A program made the position numbers and the translations under genes. A stretch of DNA of 6,555 nt from Candidatus Treponema faecavium (GTDB lineage: Bacteria; Spirochaetota; Spirochaetia; Treponematales; Treponemataceae): contig DXHG01000120.1 in the NCBI GenBank assembly GCA_019113455.1, positions 1 to 6,555 of the forward strand. The letters are read 5' to 3'. A model generated the notes under the pieces. It did not search any database. It worked only from the letters and a program-made list of their open reading frames with translations, and had not been told where the DNA came from. Of the stretch, positions 1 to 6,014 are shown in pieces. Every line of letters starts with the position of its first letter. The first letter of the stretch is position 1.

Positions 1-6
1 TGAATT

Positions 7-152
7 TTGCCGATGGCCAGCGGCGCACTTGCCGACGGCAAATTTTATGTTTGCCGTCGGCAAAGTAAAAGTTTGCCGATTGCAAATGCCTCGCTTGCCG
101 ACGGCAAAATTCATTCAGGATAAATGGCAAATTTTAATTTTGCCGGCGGCTT
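7..152. repeat. Array of 13-bp palindromes with a 22-bp period
   Basis: The core TTGCCGACGGCAA, a palindrome around its central base, starts at 29 and 95, and its exact reverse complement starts at 51. A two-mismatch copy starts at 7 (TTGCCGATGGCCA) and another at 73 (TTGCCGATTGCAA). All five starts (7, 29, 51, 73, 95) are exactly 22 bp apart and are separated by 9-bp spacers of unrelated sequence. After a 1-bp slip, a half-decayed unit sits at 118-130, with only the right half ATGGCAA left, and a last degenerate unit at 140-152 (TTGCCGGCGGCTT). The period is not a multiple of three, so this is not a repeat-protein gene. The array may continue beyond the left edge. Function is unknown. It could be a phased operator array (22 bp is about two helical turns), a decayed minisatellite, or a structured terminator region of an upstream gene. 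Confidence 0.85.
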
Positions 153-370
153 TTTTCCGCTGCGCCGCACATACACGAGCAAAGCGCCGGCATTTACTTT
201 ATCACAGACAGGCAGTTCATGTATGCAAGTTCAGGGTTTTCGGCTGCACATATGCAAAACCCGAACCGCGCAGCGTTCAAAGAAACAATCCCGTGTGCAC
301 ACACAGTACGCCCCTCTGCAGTGAACTGCGAATCCTGCTCGCGCGGGCTTATCGTGCACCATACGCACAG
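153..370. other. Gene-free spacer upstream of the tRNA-Leu promoter
   Basis: No convincing gene was seen on either strand. The short open frames here lack ribosome binding sites and resemble no family I recognise. A T6 run (151-156) follows the palindrome array and could help end transcription from an upstream gene, but the hairpin before it is poor: GGCAAA at 126-131 pairs with TTTGCC at 139-144, seven bases before the T run. The stretch also contains a bulged hairpin, listed separately, and a short self-complementary GTGTGCACAC near 293-302. Confidence 0.6.
229..266. other. Bulged stem-loop in the spacer
   Basis: GTTC (229-232) and GGGTTTT (234-240) pair with AAAACCC (256-262) and GAAC (263-266), giving 11 base pairs with a single bulged A at 233 and a 15-nt loop. 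No T run follows on the plus strand, so it does not look like an intrinsic terminator. Whether it acts as RNA or is chance is not decidable from one sequence. Confidence 0.45.
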
Positions 371-375
371 AGCGC

Positions 376-404
376 TTGACATTTCCGCGGTTTATGCGTA
401 TTAT
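376..404 (+). promoter_or_regulatory. Sigma-70-type promoter of tRNA-Leu
   Basis: A perfect -35 box TTGACA (376-381) and a -10 box TATTAT (399-404) are separated by the optimal 17 bp. Transcription should start near 411, about 23 nt before the mature tRNA. A strong, near-consensus promoter directly upstream is expected for a stable RNA gene. Confidence 0.85.
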
Positions 405-410
405 ATCCAG

Positions 411-429
411 CGTTGACTCAAGATCAACG
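411..429 (+). other. Hairpin at the 5' end of the pre-tRNA leader
   Basis: CGTTGA (411-416) pairs perfectly with TCAACG (424-429) around the 7-nt loop CTCAAGA. The stem begins where transcription from the upstream promoter is predicted to start and ends four bases before the tRNA. The loop resembles an anticodon or T loop in size and sequence. It may shield the 5' end or help present the precursor to RNase P. This role is inferred, not shown. Confidence 0.5.
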
Positions 430-433
430 CAAC

Positions 434-515
434 GCGGCGATGGTGGAATTGGTAGACACGCCAGCTTGAGGTGCTGGTGGCGCGAGCTGTGCCTGTTCAA
501 GTCAGGTTCGCCGCA
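434..515 (+). tRNA. tRNA-Leu (anticodon GAG)
   Basis: An 82-nt class II tRNA that folds completely. The acceptor stem GCGGCGA (434-440) pairs with TCGCCGC (508-514), followed by discriminator A515, as expected for leucine. The D arm is GTG/CAC with a GG-containing loop. The anticodon stem CCAGC/GCTGG (461-465, 473-477) closes the loop TTGAGGT, placing GAG at 468-470, which reads CUC and CUU. The long variable arm (478-490) forms a short stem capped by GCGA, typical of leucine and serine tRNAs. The T arm GCCTG/CAGGT closes the loop TTCAAGT. The 3' CCA is not encoded: AAA follows the discriminator, so CCA must be added by the tRNA nucleotidyltransferase. The gene is monocistronic, with its own promoter and terminator. 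Confidence 0.97.
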
Positions 516-550
516 AAAGGTCATATCAGCAATGATATGACCTTTTTTTT
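515..550 (+). terminator. Intrinsic terminator of tRNA-Leu
   Basis: AGGTCATATCA (518-528) pairs perfectly with TGATATGACCT (533-543) around a GCAA tetraloop (529-532) and is followed by a run of T to 550. The preceding As extend the pairing into the T run, back to the tRNA discriminator base. It starts directly at the end of the tRNA, so almost no 3' trailer separates them. It should insulate the tRNA from the downstream gene. Confidence 0.93.
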
Positions 551-566
551 GTATCCCTATGCATTA

Positions 567-596
567 TAGACATGCAGGCTGTACAAAGAGTATAAT
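567..596 (+). promoter_or_regulatory. Promoter of the wbaP-like operon
   Basis: A perfect -10 box TATAAT lies at 591-596. The best -35 candidate is TAGACA (567-572), five of six consensus bases, at 18-bp spacing. The usual start site seven bases past the -10 box falls at 603, the A of the ATG start codon, which implies a leaderless or nearly leaderless mRNA. It follows the tRNA terminator closely, so a fresh promoter is needed here. Confidence 0.65.
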
Positions 597-602
597 ATTT
601 TC

Positions 603-2054
603 ATGACTTGTGAAGATTTCGTTTCATCATTTCCCAAAAAGTATATCACCACAAGTTCTTTTTTATCAGGTCTCGTTATCCTTCTGGTAGACCTGTTCGA
701 TGTCATGCTCTGCTTCGGCATCAGTTTTTTTGTCATAAACCTTATAGATATGTCGCTCATCAGTTTCCGGTCGTTCATCACCTACTGGGTATATCTGCCG
801 GTGTTCCTCACGGTGTTTTATATCAGCAAGCTCTATCCGGGGCTGCTGATTTCTCCGTCAGACGAAGTGCGCCGCCTCGCAATCGGCTGTGCCTGCTGTT
901 TCATCGGCATCGCCATATCCATCATTATAGAAACGGACGACCGCGGCATCATCAGTCTTGCGTTGCTGCTGTGCATTCCCATCTCGTGGTTTGTGCTGCC
1001 GTTCGGCAGGGAGGCGGCGCGCAAGCTTTTTTCCCGCTTTTTCTGGTGGGGCGTGCCGACAGTCATCTACTGCGACGGCACGGACGGTATAAAGATTATA
1101 GACCGGCTTTTGAATAATCCCGATCTGGGCTATAAGCCGGCAGCCGTCATCCACACGGACGGCGCGGAACAGCCGGACAATTACCGCGGTATTCCGGTTT
1201 TTCAGTATGAAAACGGCATACACGATGCCGTACGGCGGCTCCGCCTCAAAACCGCTATCCTGATCGAAACGGCGCAGACCGATATACAGACAACACCGTA
1301 TCTCACGGATCCGTTTGTGATAATGCAGTACCGCTACGTCATCGTGATTCCGTTCAAGCAGAACTGGACGAATATTTCACTCGGCATACGCGATTTCGGC
1401 GGCATCCTCGGCTACTACACGACGCATAACCTCACAAAAAAAACGAATCTGGCGCTCAAGCGGCTCATCGACCTTTTTCTGTGCCTGCTGTTCGCGCTGC
1501 CGGCGCTGCTTGTTACAGTCTGCATCGCAGTCATAATAAAAAAGACGTCGCCCGGACCGGTATTTTACGGGCATACCCGCGTCGGAAAAAATGGCAGACC
1601 GTTTAAGACGTGGAAGTTCCGCTCGATGTGCGTCGACGCGGACGCACAGCTGCAAAATATACTTGCCTCTGATCCGGTGCGCCGTGCGGAATGGGAAAAA
1701 GACCGCAAGTTCACCGACGACCCGCGCGTTACGCCGTTCGGGCATTTCCTGCGGAAAACGAGTCTTGACGAGTTGCCGCAGCTGTGGAATATTTTTATCG
1801 GCCAGATGAGCCTTATCGGGCCGCGGCCGGTTACGCAGAGCGAGCTTTCAAAATACGGGGATAAAACGCCGTTTATCTTATCCGTTAAACCGGGGTTGTC
1901 CGGCATGTGGCAGGTATCGGGACGTTCCGACACAGAATACGAGGACCGCGTGCATCTGGACAGTTACTATATTCAAAACTGGTCTATCTGGCTTGATATC
2001 TGGATTCTGGTTAAAACAGTATGGGTTGTCCTCAAAGGACGAGGGGCATATTGA
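603..2054 (+). CDS. wbaP: Undecaprenyl-phosphate sugar phosphotransferase (WbaP/RfbP-like, polyprenyl phosphoglycosyl transferase)
   Basis: This inner-membrane enzyme moves a sugar-1-phosphate from a UDP-sugar onto undecaprenyl phosphate, the first step in building a lipid-linked surface glycan. The 483-residue length is close to the roughly 480 usual for WbaP. Four hydrophobic helices lie at about 20-45, 58-75, 92-108 and 113-134. A middle soluble domain (about 150-275) is followed by the C-terminal bacterial sugar transferase domain (about 285-483). That domain shows the membrane-dipping helix starting KRLIDL (286-291) with a central Pro300, then SPGP (316-319), RVGKNG (326-331), KFRSM (338-342), the catalytic Asp-Glu pair D389-E390 in SLDELPQ, SLIGPRP (403-409) and GLSGMWQVSGR (431-441). 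The ATG at 603 is the only usual start after the in-frame stop at 567. No Shine-Dalgarno sits at normal distance, consistent with a leaderless message. The donor sugar (galactose in classical WbaP) cannot be read from the sequence. It is coupled to the next gene. Confidence 0.9.
   Translation: MTCEDFVSSFPKKYITTSSFLSGLVILLVDLFDVMLCFGISFFVINLIDMSLISFRSFITYWVYLPVFLTVFYISKLYPGLLISPSDEVRRLAIGCACCFIGIAISIIIETDDRGIISLALLLCIPISWFVLPFGREAARKLFSRFFWWGVPTVIYCDGTDGIKIIDRLLNNPDLGYKPAAVIHTDGAEQPDNYRGIPVFQYENGIHDAVRRLRLKTAILIETAQTDIQTTPYLTDPFVIMQYRYVIVIPFKQNWTNISLGIRDFGGILGYYTTHNLTKKTNLALKRLIDLFLCLLFALPALLVTVCIAVIIKKTSPGPVFYGHTRVGKNGRPFKTWKFRSMCVDADAQLQNILASDPVRRAEWEKDRKFTDDPRVTPFGHFLRKTSLDELPQLWNIFIGQMSLIGPRPVTQSELSKYGDKTPFILSVKPGLSGMWQVSGRSDTEYEDRVHLDSYYIQNWSIWLDIWILVKTVWVVLKGRGAY
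2041..2046 (+). promoter_or_regulatory. Ribosome binding site deciding the start at 2054
   Basis: GAGGGG lies inside the last codons of the wbaP-like gene, seven bases before the ATG at 2054. It supports that start over an in-frame ATG at 2021, which has no purine-rich site before it and would put eleven mostly polar residues ahead of a good signal peptide. Confidence 0.75.
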
Positions 2055-3559
2055 TGAAACGCATAACAGGCGCGCTGACAGCCTGCATACTGTGGTGTGC
2101 GGCGGCTTTTCTTTCGGCGCAGCAGTATCAGATACGCGACGTATTTTACGCCATAGACGGCATGACGTGGGAGTATTCCCTGCGCACCAATATCCGCATA
2201 GATACCGACACGGTATTTGCAGACAGGGCGGCGTTTGACGCCTATATCGCCGATATTACGCAGCAGTTTCAGAACCTGCGCATACTCGAGCGTTCTTCGG
2301 TAACATGGACCGAAGGCCCTGCCGGCGAAGACGGCGTGATTCCGGCAGCACTCTTTATAGCGGTAAAAGACACGGTCAACATGATCGCGCTGCCCTACCC
2401 CAAATACAATTCAAACGACGGTTTTGAGCTCAAGATAAAGTACAAAGATTACAGTTTTCTTGGCGCCATGGAAGAATTCAACGCCGACGTACTGTATGAA
2501 TATAACGAAGATTCTGAACACGTTGTCGGCCTGGGCGCCGATTTTATCATTCCGTTTCCAATCGGCATCGTTGAGTCGGAATGGCTCAACAGCTACCGGT
2601 TTGATTTTAACATCACACGGAAAGAGCCGGAATTTGCGCTTTCTACGGGCTTTTTGTTCTCGCTGCCGTTTGACCGCGTGTCGCTTAATCTCACGGTAAA
2701 GCAGGGCTTTTACCGCGATCTTGACTATGAAGAATACGGCGACACCATGTACGGGCAGGAATACGCGGAGTTTGCCGTTCCGGTAACGCTTGCAGAGATT
2801 CAAAACTGGGGAGACATCGACTGGACGCCGTATATTTCGGGCACGTTCAACTGGGACAAAGACGGCATTAATAAAGAAAATGACGATCTGTACGGCCCGC
2901 GCTTGGCAGTCGGACACAGTATCTCAAGTTCGCGCGTCAACTGGTACGGCAATTTCCGCGAGGGAGCGTCGCTCTCGCTCGGTCAAAGCTTTACGTACAA
3001 TTTCAGCGAGGCGGAGTTAAAACCCGCGGTAACGTTATCGGCGACAGGATTCAAGGCGTTCAAATACGTGGGCCTCGCGGGGCGGTTTACCGGCATTGTG
3101 CGCATAAACCACACGGACACGATGGGCTCGTATCTGCGCGGCGTCCTTGACGATGAAGACGTGGACAAGGCGCTTGACAATAACGGCGGCATCATTCTTA
3201 ATCTGGACGTCCCTATAAAGCTTTTTCAGACTGACTGGTGCGGCTGGGGAGCGGCGCTCTTTAAGCGGGAAATGCCTGACTGGCTGCATTATCTTGACTT
3301 TGAAATGCAGCTTTCGCCGTTTATCGATTTTGCGCTTACCTACACGTACGACACAAAAACTGAAATAGTTACGCCGCGCACGTGGTACACCGCCGGTTTT
3401 GAGGTGCTTGTGTTCCCGTTAAAATTCAGAAGCATTATGGTGCGCGCCAGTCTCGGTTTTGATTTAGGCAGAACGCTCTTTAAGAACGTTATCGATCAGA
3501 GCTGGAGAGCAGACGTGTCAATATACGAATTATCTATCGGCGTAGGTCTCTTCTATTAA
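2054..3559 (+). CDS. Outer-membrane beta-barrel protein, Omp85 superfamily-like with a single POTRA-like domain
   Basis: The 501-residue protein begins with a Sec signal peptide (MKR, hydrophobic core 4-20, likely cut after LSA at 22). Residues about 25-110 have the alternating beta-alpha-alpha-beta-beta look of one POTRA domain, ending in a strand around LFIAVKD (100-106). LPYPKYNSNDGFEL (113-126) followed by KDYSFLG (131-137) matches the usual POTRA-to-barrel transition of Omp85 proteins. The rest is rich in amphipathic strands with aromatic belts. RG at 362-363 in YLRGV, then a glycine-rich turn and a strand LNLDVPIKLF (382-391), resembles the Omp85 loop-6 RGF/RGY motif, and SPFIDFALTY (421-430) resembles the strand after it. 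The chain ends in an aromatic (Tyr501), as barrel substrates do. BamA normally has five POTRAs and about 800 residues, so this is a shorter paralogue. Its ATG overlaps the upstream stop by one base, implying coupled translation. Substrate and role are unknown; a non-Omp85 barrel remains possible. Confidence 0.72.
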   Translation: MKRITGALTACILWCAAAFLSAQQYQIRDVFYAIDGMTWEYSLRTNIRIDTDTVFADRAAFDAYIADITQQFQNLRILERSSVTWTEGPAGEDGVIPAALFIAVKDTVNMIALPYPKYNSNDGFELKIKYKDYSFLGAMEEFNADVLYEYNEDSEHVVGLGADFIIPFPIGIVESEWLNSYRFDFNITRKEPEFALSTGFLFSLPFDRVSLNLTVKQGFYRDLDYEEYGDTMYGQEYAEFAVPVTLAEIQNWGDIDWTPYISGTFNWDKDGINKENDDLYGPRLAVGHSISSSRVNWYGNFREGASLSLGQSFTYNFSEAELKPAVTLSATGFKAFKYVGLAGRFTGIVRINHTDTMGSYLRGVLDDEDVDKALDNNGGIILNLDVPIKLFQTDWCGWGAALFKREMPDWLHYLDFEMQLSPFIDFALTYTYDTKTEIVTPRTWYTAGFEVLVFPLKFRSIMVRASLGFDLGRTLFKNVIDQSWRADVSIYELSIGVGLFY

Positions 3560-3635
3560 ATTCAGAAAATCATTGACAGCAGCGCAGAGCTCTCACACAC
3601 GGCAGCTGAACGGCGAGCGCCCGTGCTGAGGCGCA

Positions 3636-3692
3636 AACAAGTGCGTAAAAAACACGGGCCAGGGATAAGCCCGTGTTTTTTACGCACTTGTT
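3636..3692. terminator. Bidirectional intrinsic terminator between convergent operons
   Basis: A perfect 24-bp stem (3636-3659 pairing with 3669-3692) closes a 9-nt loop, CAGGGATAA. Within each arm a GC-rich block CACGGGC/GCCCGTG nearest the loop is followed by A6/T6, so either strand reads as GC stem plus U run. It lies 76 bp past the stop of the barrel gene and 44 bp past the stop of the convergent TPR gene, the right place to end both transcripts. Confidence 0.88.
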
Positions 3693-3736
3693 CCAGAATA
3701 TGTGTGCACGCTGCCCTGCTGCCGAGGCACGCGGCG

Positions 3737-4885
3737 CTATTGTGCCAATATCTGCTGCAATGCAACCTGCCGCCAGTAATTTTCAGGCGCGCAGTTTGCA
3801 ATGATGCGATACAGTTCGCCAGAAAAATCACCGTATCCTGCGGTGCGGCACGCGTTTGCAAATAAGTACAGCTGCTTCCATAATGAGGTAACGATAGACC
3901 AGTCGCGTATGTCAGCATATGCGATGCCGGTTTGCAGCAGGTCTTCCACTGTTGAATAGGCAAATTCAGAATCACGCTGCTGTACAATAGAAGACACGCG
4001 CGTTACTGCAAGCACGGCTCCCAATGCCGATACGGCAAGCGCCTTGTCCGTTTCATCGTTTTGCAGATACAGCTCGCTTAAGCCAATGCAGGCGCCAAGT
4101 GACTGATATGACTCCGCCCGATACAGATTAAAAAACTTATCAATATCCATGCTGCGCTTGAGTGCATTTGTGAGAGACCGCACAAACAGGCCTTTTTCCG
4201 TCTGCTCCATCAGCATATCATCGAGCAGGCCGTTAAAATTAGGATCATCGCTTAAGACCAGCAGGAGCGCCTGTTCGTATGCGTTCACATCGCCCTGTAC
4301 AAGCGCGAGATTGGCAAGCAGATAGAGGATATCATTCTTCATCGCAGGCACATCAAGCGCAGCGGCGTTTTCCCACGCGCGCGTTAAATAGGTCTCTGCA
4401 AGGTCATACTCACCTTCCACCTGATAAATGCGCCCAATAAGCATATCAACTTCCGGAAACACCGTCGTTGTTTCCAGATATGACAGCACGGCCATCATCG
4501 AGTTATTAAAATATTCCTCGCCTTTCTGCTCAAACAGCGAAACGATAATATTTTCGGCATCAAGAACATCGCGCTCCCTAAACAGCTGTAAAATCAGCGC
4601 AAGGTTGTCGCCGGCCGCTTTTACAGACGGCGCCTGCAGCGCCGCCTGCAGCGTATAGACGCTCCAGTTATACAGTTCGATTCTATTCACACGAGCCTGT
4701 TCGGCGTAAATAATAGCTTCATCATAGCGGCCAGCGTCAAAAGCCGCCTGCGCCGTTTCCCACAAGCGGAACGGGTCTTCTTCAGGAAGCAGTTTGCGCG
4801 GCGCTTCCACGCAGAAAAAAGGAGAAGCGATACTGCAAAAAAAGATACCGATAAAAAGAATTAGCTTTTGCACGTTACATCTCAC
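3737..4885 (-). CDS. Secreted TPR-repeat protein of unknown function
   Basis: The 382-residue protein has an N-terminal hydrophobic segment (about 8-25) after basic residues, which looks like a Sec signal peptide. No convincing lipobox is present, since the candidate cysteines follow phenylalanine. The mature part is helical with TPR-like units: about 40-67 (AFDAGRYDEAI), about 146-175 (YQVEGEYDLAETYLTRA) and about 186-214 (LVQGDVNAYEQALLLVL), with looser helical pairs to the end. TPRs are protein-binding scaffolds, so a periplasmic assembly or adaptor role is possible but not demonstrable. The chosen GTG start (4885-4883) overlaps the ispG stop as GTGA, a common coupling arrangement. A second in-frame GTG at 4873-4871, with a GAG seven bases upstream, would give a tidier signal peptide starting at residue 5. 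It is the last gene of the minus-strand operon. I do not recognise a named family. Confidence 0.85.
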   Translation of the reverse strand: MRCNVQKLILFIGIFFCSIASPFFCVEAPRKLLPEEDPFRLWETAQAAFDAGRYDEAIIYAEQARVNRIELYNWSVYTLQAALQAPSVKAAGDNLALILQLFRERDVLDAENIIVSLFEQKGEEYFNNSMMAVLSYLETTTVFPEVDMLIGRIYQVEGEYDLAETYLTRAWENAAALDVPAMKNDILYLLANLALVQGDVNAYEQALLLVLSDDPNFNGLLDDMLMEQTEKGLFVRSLTNALKRSMDIDKFFNLYRAESYQSLGACIGLSELYLQNDETDKALAVSALGAVLAVTRVSSIVQQRDSEFAYSTVEDLLQTGIAYADIRDWSIVTSLWKQLYLFANACRTAGYGDFSGELYRIIANCAPENYWRQVALQQILAQ

Positions 4886-5994
4886 AGTGTTGAAAGTTCT
4901 TCTTCAAATACATTATCGGCATCTTTCTGCGCAACCGTTCGCACAATTTTTCCGTGTTTAAAAATCATCACTTTGCCGTTCGCGCCGGTTATGCCGATGT
5001 CGGCATGTTTGCCTTCGCCCGGCCCGTTCACGACACAGCCCATAACGGCAACGGTAATATCTTTATCAAGTGAAAGCAGCTTATTCTGCCAGCGGTTTAC
5101 AAAACCGTGCACATCAAACCCGTCGCGGCCGCAGCGCGGGCACGACACTATCCGAACACCGCCGCTGCGCATACCGGTTTCGCGCAGAATCTCCCGCGCG
5201 GTTATCACTTCATTTTCAGGAGATGCGGACAGGCTGACGCGGACAGTGGCGCCAATGCCGCGGCTTAAAAGCGCGCTGAATGCGAGCGTGCTTTTTACCA
5301 CGCCGCCGATCAGCGGGCCCGCTTCTGTAACGCCGATATGCAGGGGAATATCGCACTTGGATGCAAACAGCGTGTTTGCTTCTATTGTTTCTGCGACAGA
5401 CGATGCTTTCATTGAAACAACAACCTGATCAAAGCCCAGTTCGTCAAATACGGCGGCTTCCCGCAGCGCAGTGTCACACAGCCCTTGCGCCCTGCTTATT
5501 TCGCCTGCAAACACGCGGCGCGCAATATCCTGCGGCAGGCTGCCGGTATTGACGCCGATGCGTATCGCAGCTCCTTTGTCTTTGCAGCGGTTCACGACGG
5601 CGGCCGTTTTTTCTCGAGAGCCGATATTGCCCGGATTGATACGGATCTTTGCCACATTGCCTTCAAGACAGCGCAGCGCAAGCCGGTAATCAAAATGAAT
5701 ATCGGCAACGAGCGGCATATCGGTCGCATCGGCAATTTGTATCAGCGCATCTGCACTTGCCATATCAGGAACAGCAAAGCGCAGTATATCGCAGCCGAGG
5801 GACTGCAGTTCATGTATTTTGCGTATAATAGAGGAAAGGGCATCAGAACCGGCAAGAACCGGCGCAATGCCCTCTTTCCACATCGTCTGGATAGTAACCG
5901 GATGTCTACCTCCGATTGCTATCCGCCGTGTATTCCCTGCTCCCCCGATATATACCGTTTTTGTCAGGGGAGCAGCGTCTTGTATATCATGCAT
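4882..5994 (-). CDS. ispG: 4-hydroxy-3-methylbut-2-en-1-yl diphosphate synthase (IspG/GcpE)
   Basis: This cytoplasmic iron-sulfur enzyme performs the penultimate step of the MEP isoprenoid pathway, reductively opening 2-C-methyl-D-erythritol 2,4-cyclodiphosphate to HMBPP. The 370 residues match the compact two-domain bacterial form. A TIM barrel fills about 10-270, with recognisable GCDILRFAVPD (67-77), LVADIHFDYRLAL (95-107) and KIRINPGNIG (116-125). The C-terminal cluster domain carries SCPRCGR (284-290) and MGCVVNGPGE (318-327), giving the expected [4Fe-4S] ligands C285, C288, C320 and E327. All key residues are present. The ATG start lies 20 nt after the atpK stop. A weak GGAA site sits 11 nt upstream and no promoter or terminator is visible in the gap, so it is probably transcribed with the V-ATPase genes. 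Its stop overlaps the start of the TPR gene. The pathway supplies, among others, the undecaprenyl carrier used by the WbaP-like enzyme. Confidence 0.97.
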   Translation of the reverse strand: MHDIQDAAPLTKTVYIGGAGNTRRIAIGGRHPVTIQTMWKEGIAPVLAGSDALSSIIRKIHELQSLGCDILRFAVPDMASADALIQIADATDMPLVADIHFDYRLALRCLEGNVAKIRINPGNIGSREKTAAVVNRCKDKGAAIRIGVNTGSLPQDIARRVFAGEISRAQGLCDTALREAAVFDELGFDQVVVSMKASSVAETIEANTLFASKCDIPLHIGVTEAGPLIGGVVKSTLAFSALLSRGIGATVRVSLSASPENEVITAREILRETGMRSGGVRIVSCPRCGRDGFDVHGFVNRWQNKLLSLDKDITVAVMGCVVNGPGEGKHADIGITGANGKVMIFKHGKIVRTVAQKDADNVFEEELSTL

Positions 5995-6014
5995 GAAGCA
6001 GTATGTTCCGCACC

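Noticed and set aside
7..152. Possible CRISPR array
   Set aside because: Repeats of 13 bp with 9-bp spacers are far below CRISPR sizes, repeats decay strongly and no cas gene is nearby.
249..261. 13-bp match (CATATGCAAAACC) shared with 6488-6500 in atpI, with CGGCT also just upstream in both
   Set aside because: Short, offset by a 3-nt insertion and not extended further; no subunit I reading frame is visible at the left copy, so it is probably chance.
1565..1933. Antisense open frames inside the WbaP-like gene
   Set aside because: They lie opposite the most conserved catalytic part of that gene and have no independent support.
2021..2053. Earlier ATG start for the barrel protein
   Set aside because: No ribosome site precedes it, and it would add polar residues before a well-formed signal peptide. 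The ATG at 2054 has GAGGGG at good spacing and overlaps the upstream stop.
3574..3579. TTGACA resembling a -35 box after the barrel gene
   Set aside because: No -10-like hexamer lies 15-19 bp downstream, and no gene starts before the terminator.
3619..3625. Extra GCCCGTG that could pair with the left arm of the terminator as an alternative fold
   Set aside because: A 7-bp alternative cannot compete with the perfect 24-bp stem, so a switch is unlikely.
3562..3987. 141-residue open frame on the minus strand
   Set aside because: It overlaps the TPR gene's 3' end in another frame, reads through the terminator hairpin and shows no domain or signal.
4868..5428. 186-residue plus-strand open frame antisense to ispG
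   Set aside because: Its composition (Ser, Thr, Pro, Arg rich) is what reading opposite a real GC-rich gene produces. IspG on the other strand is complete with all catalytic residues.
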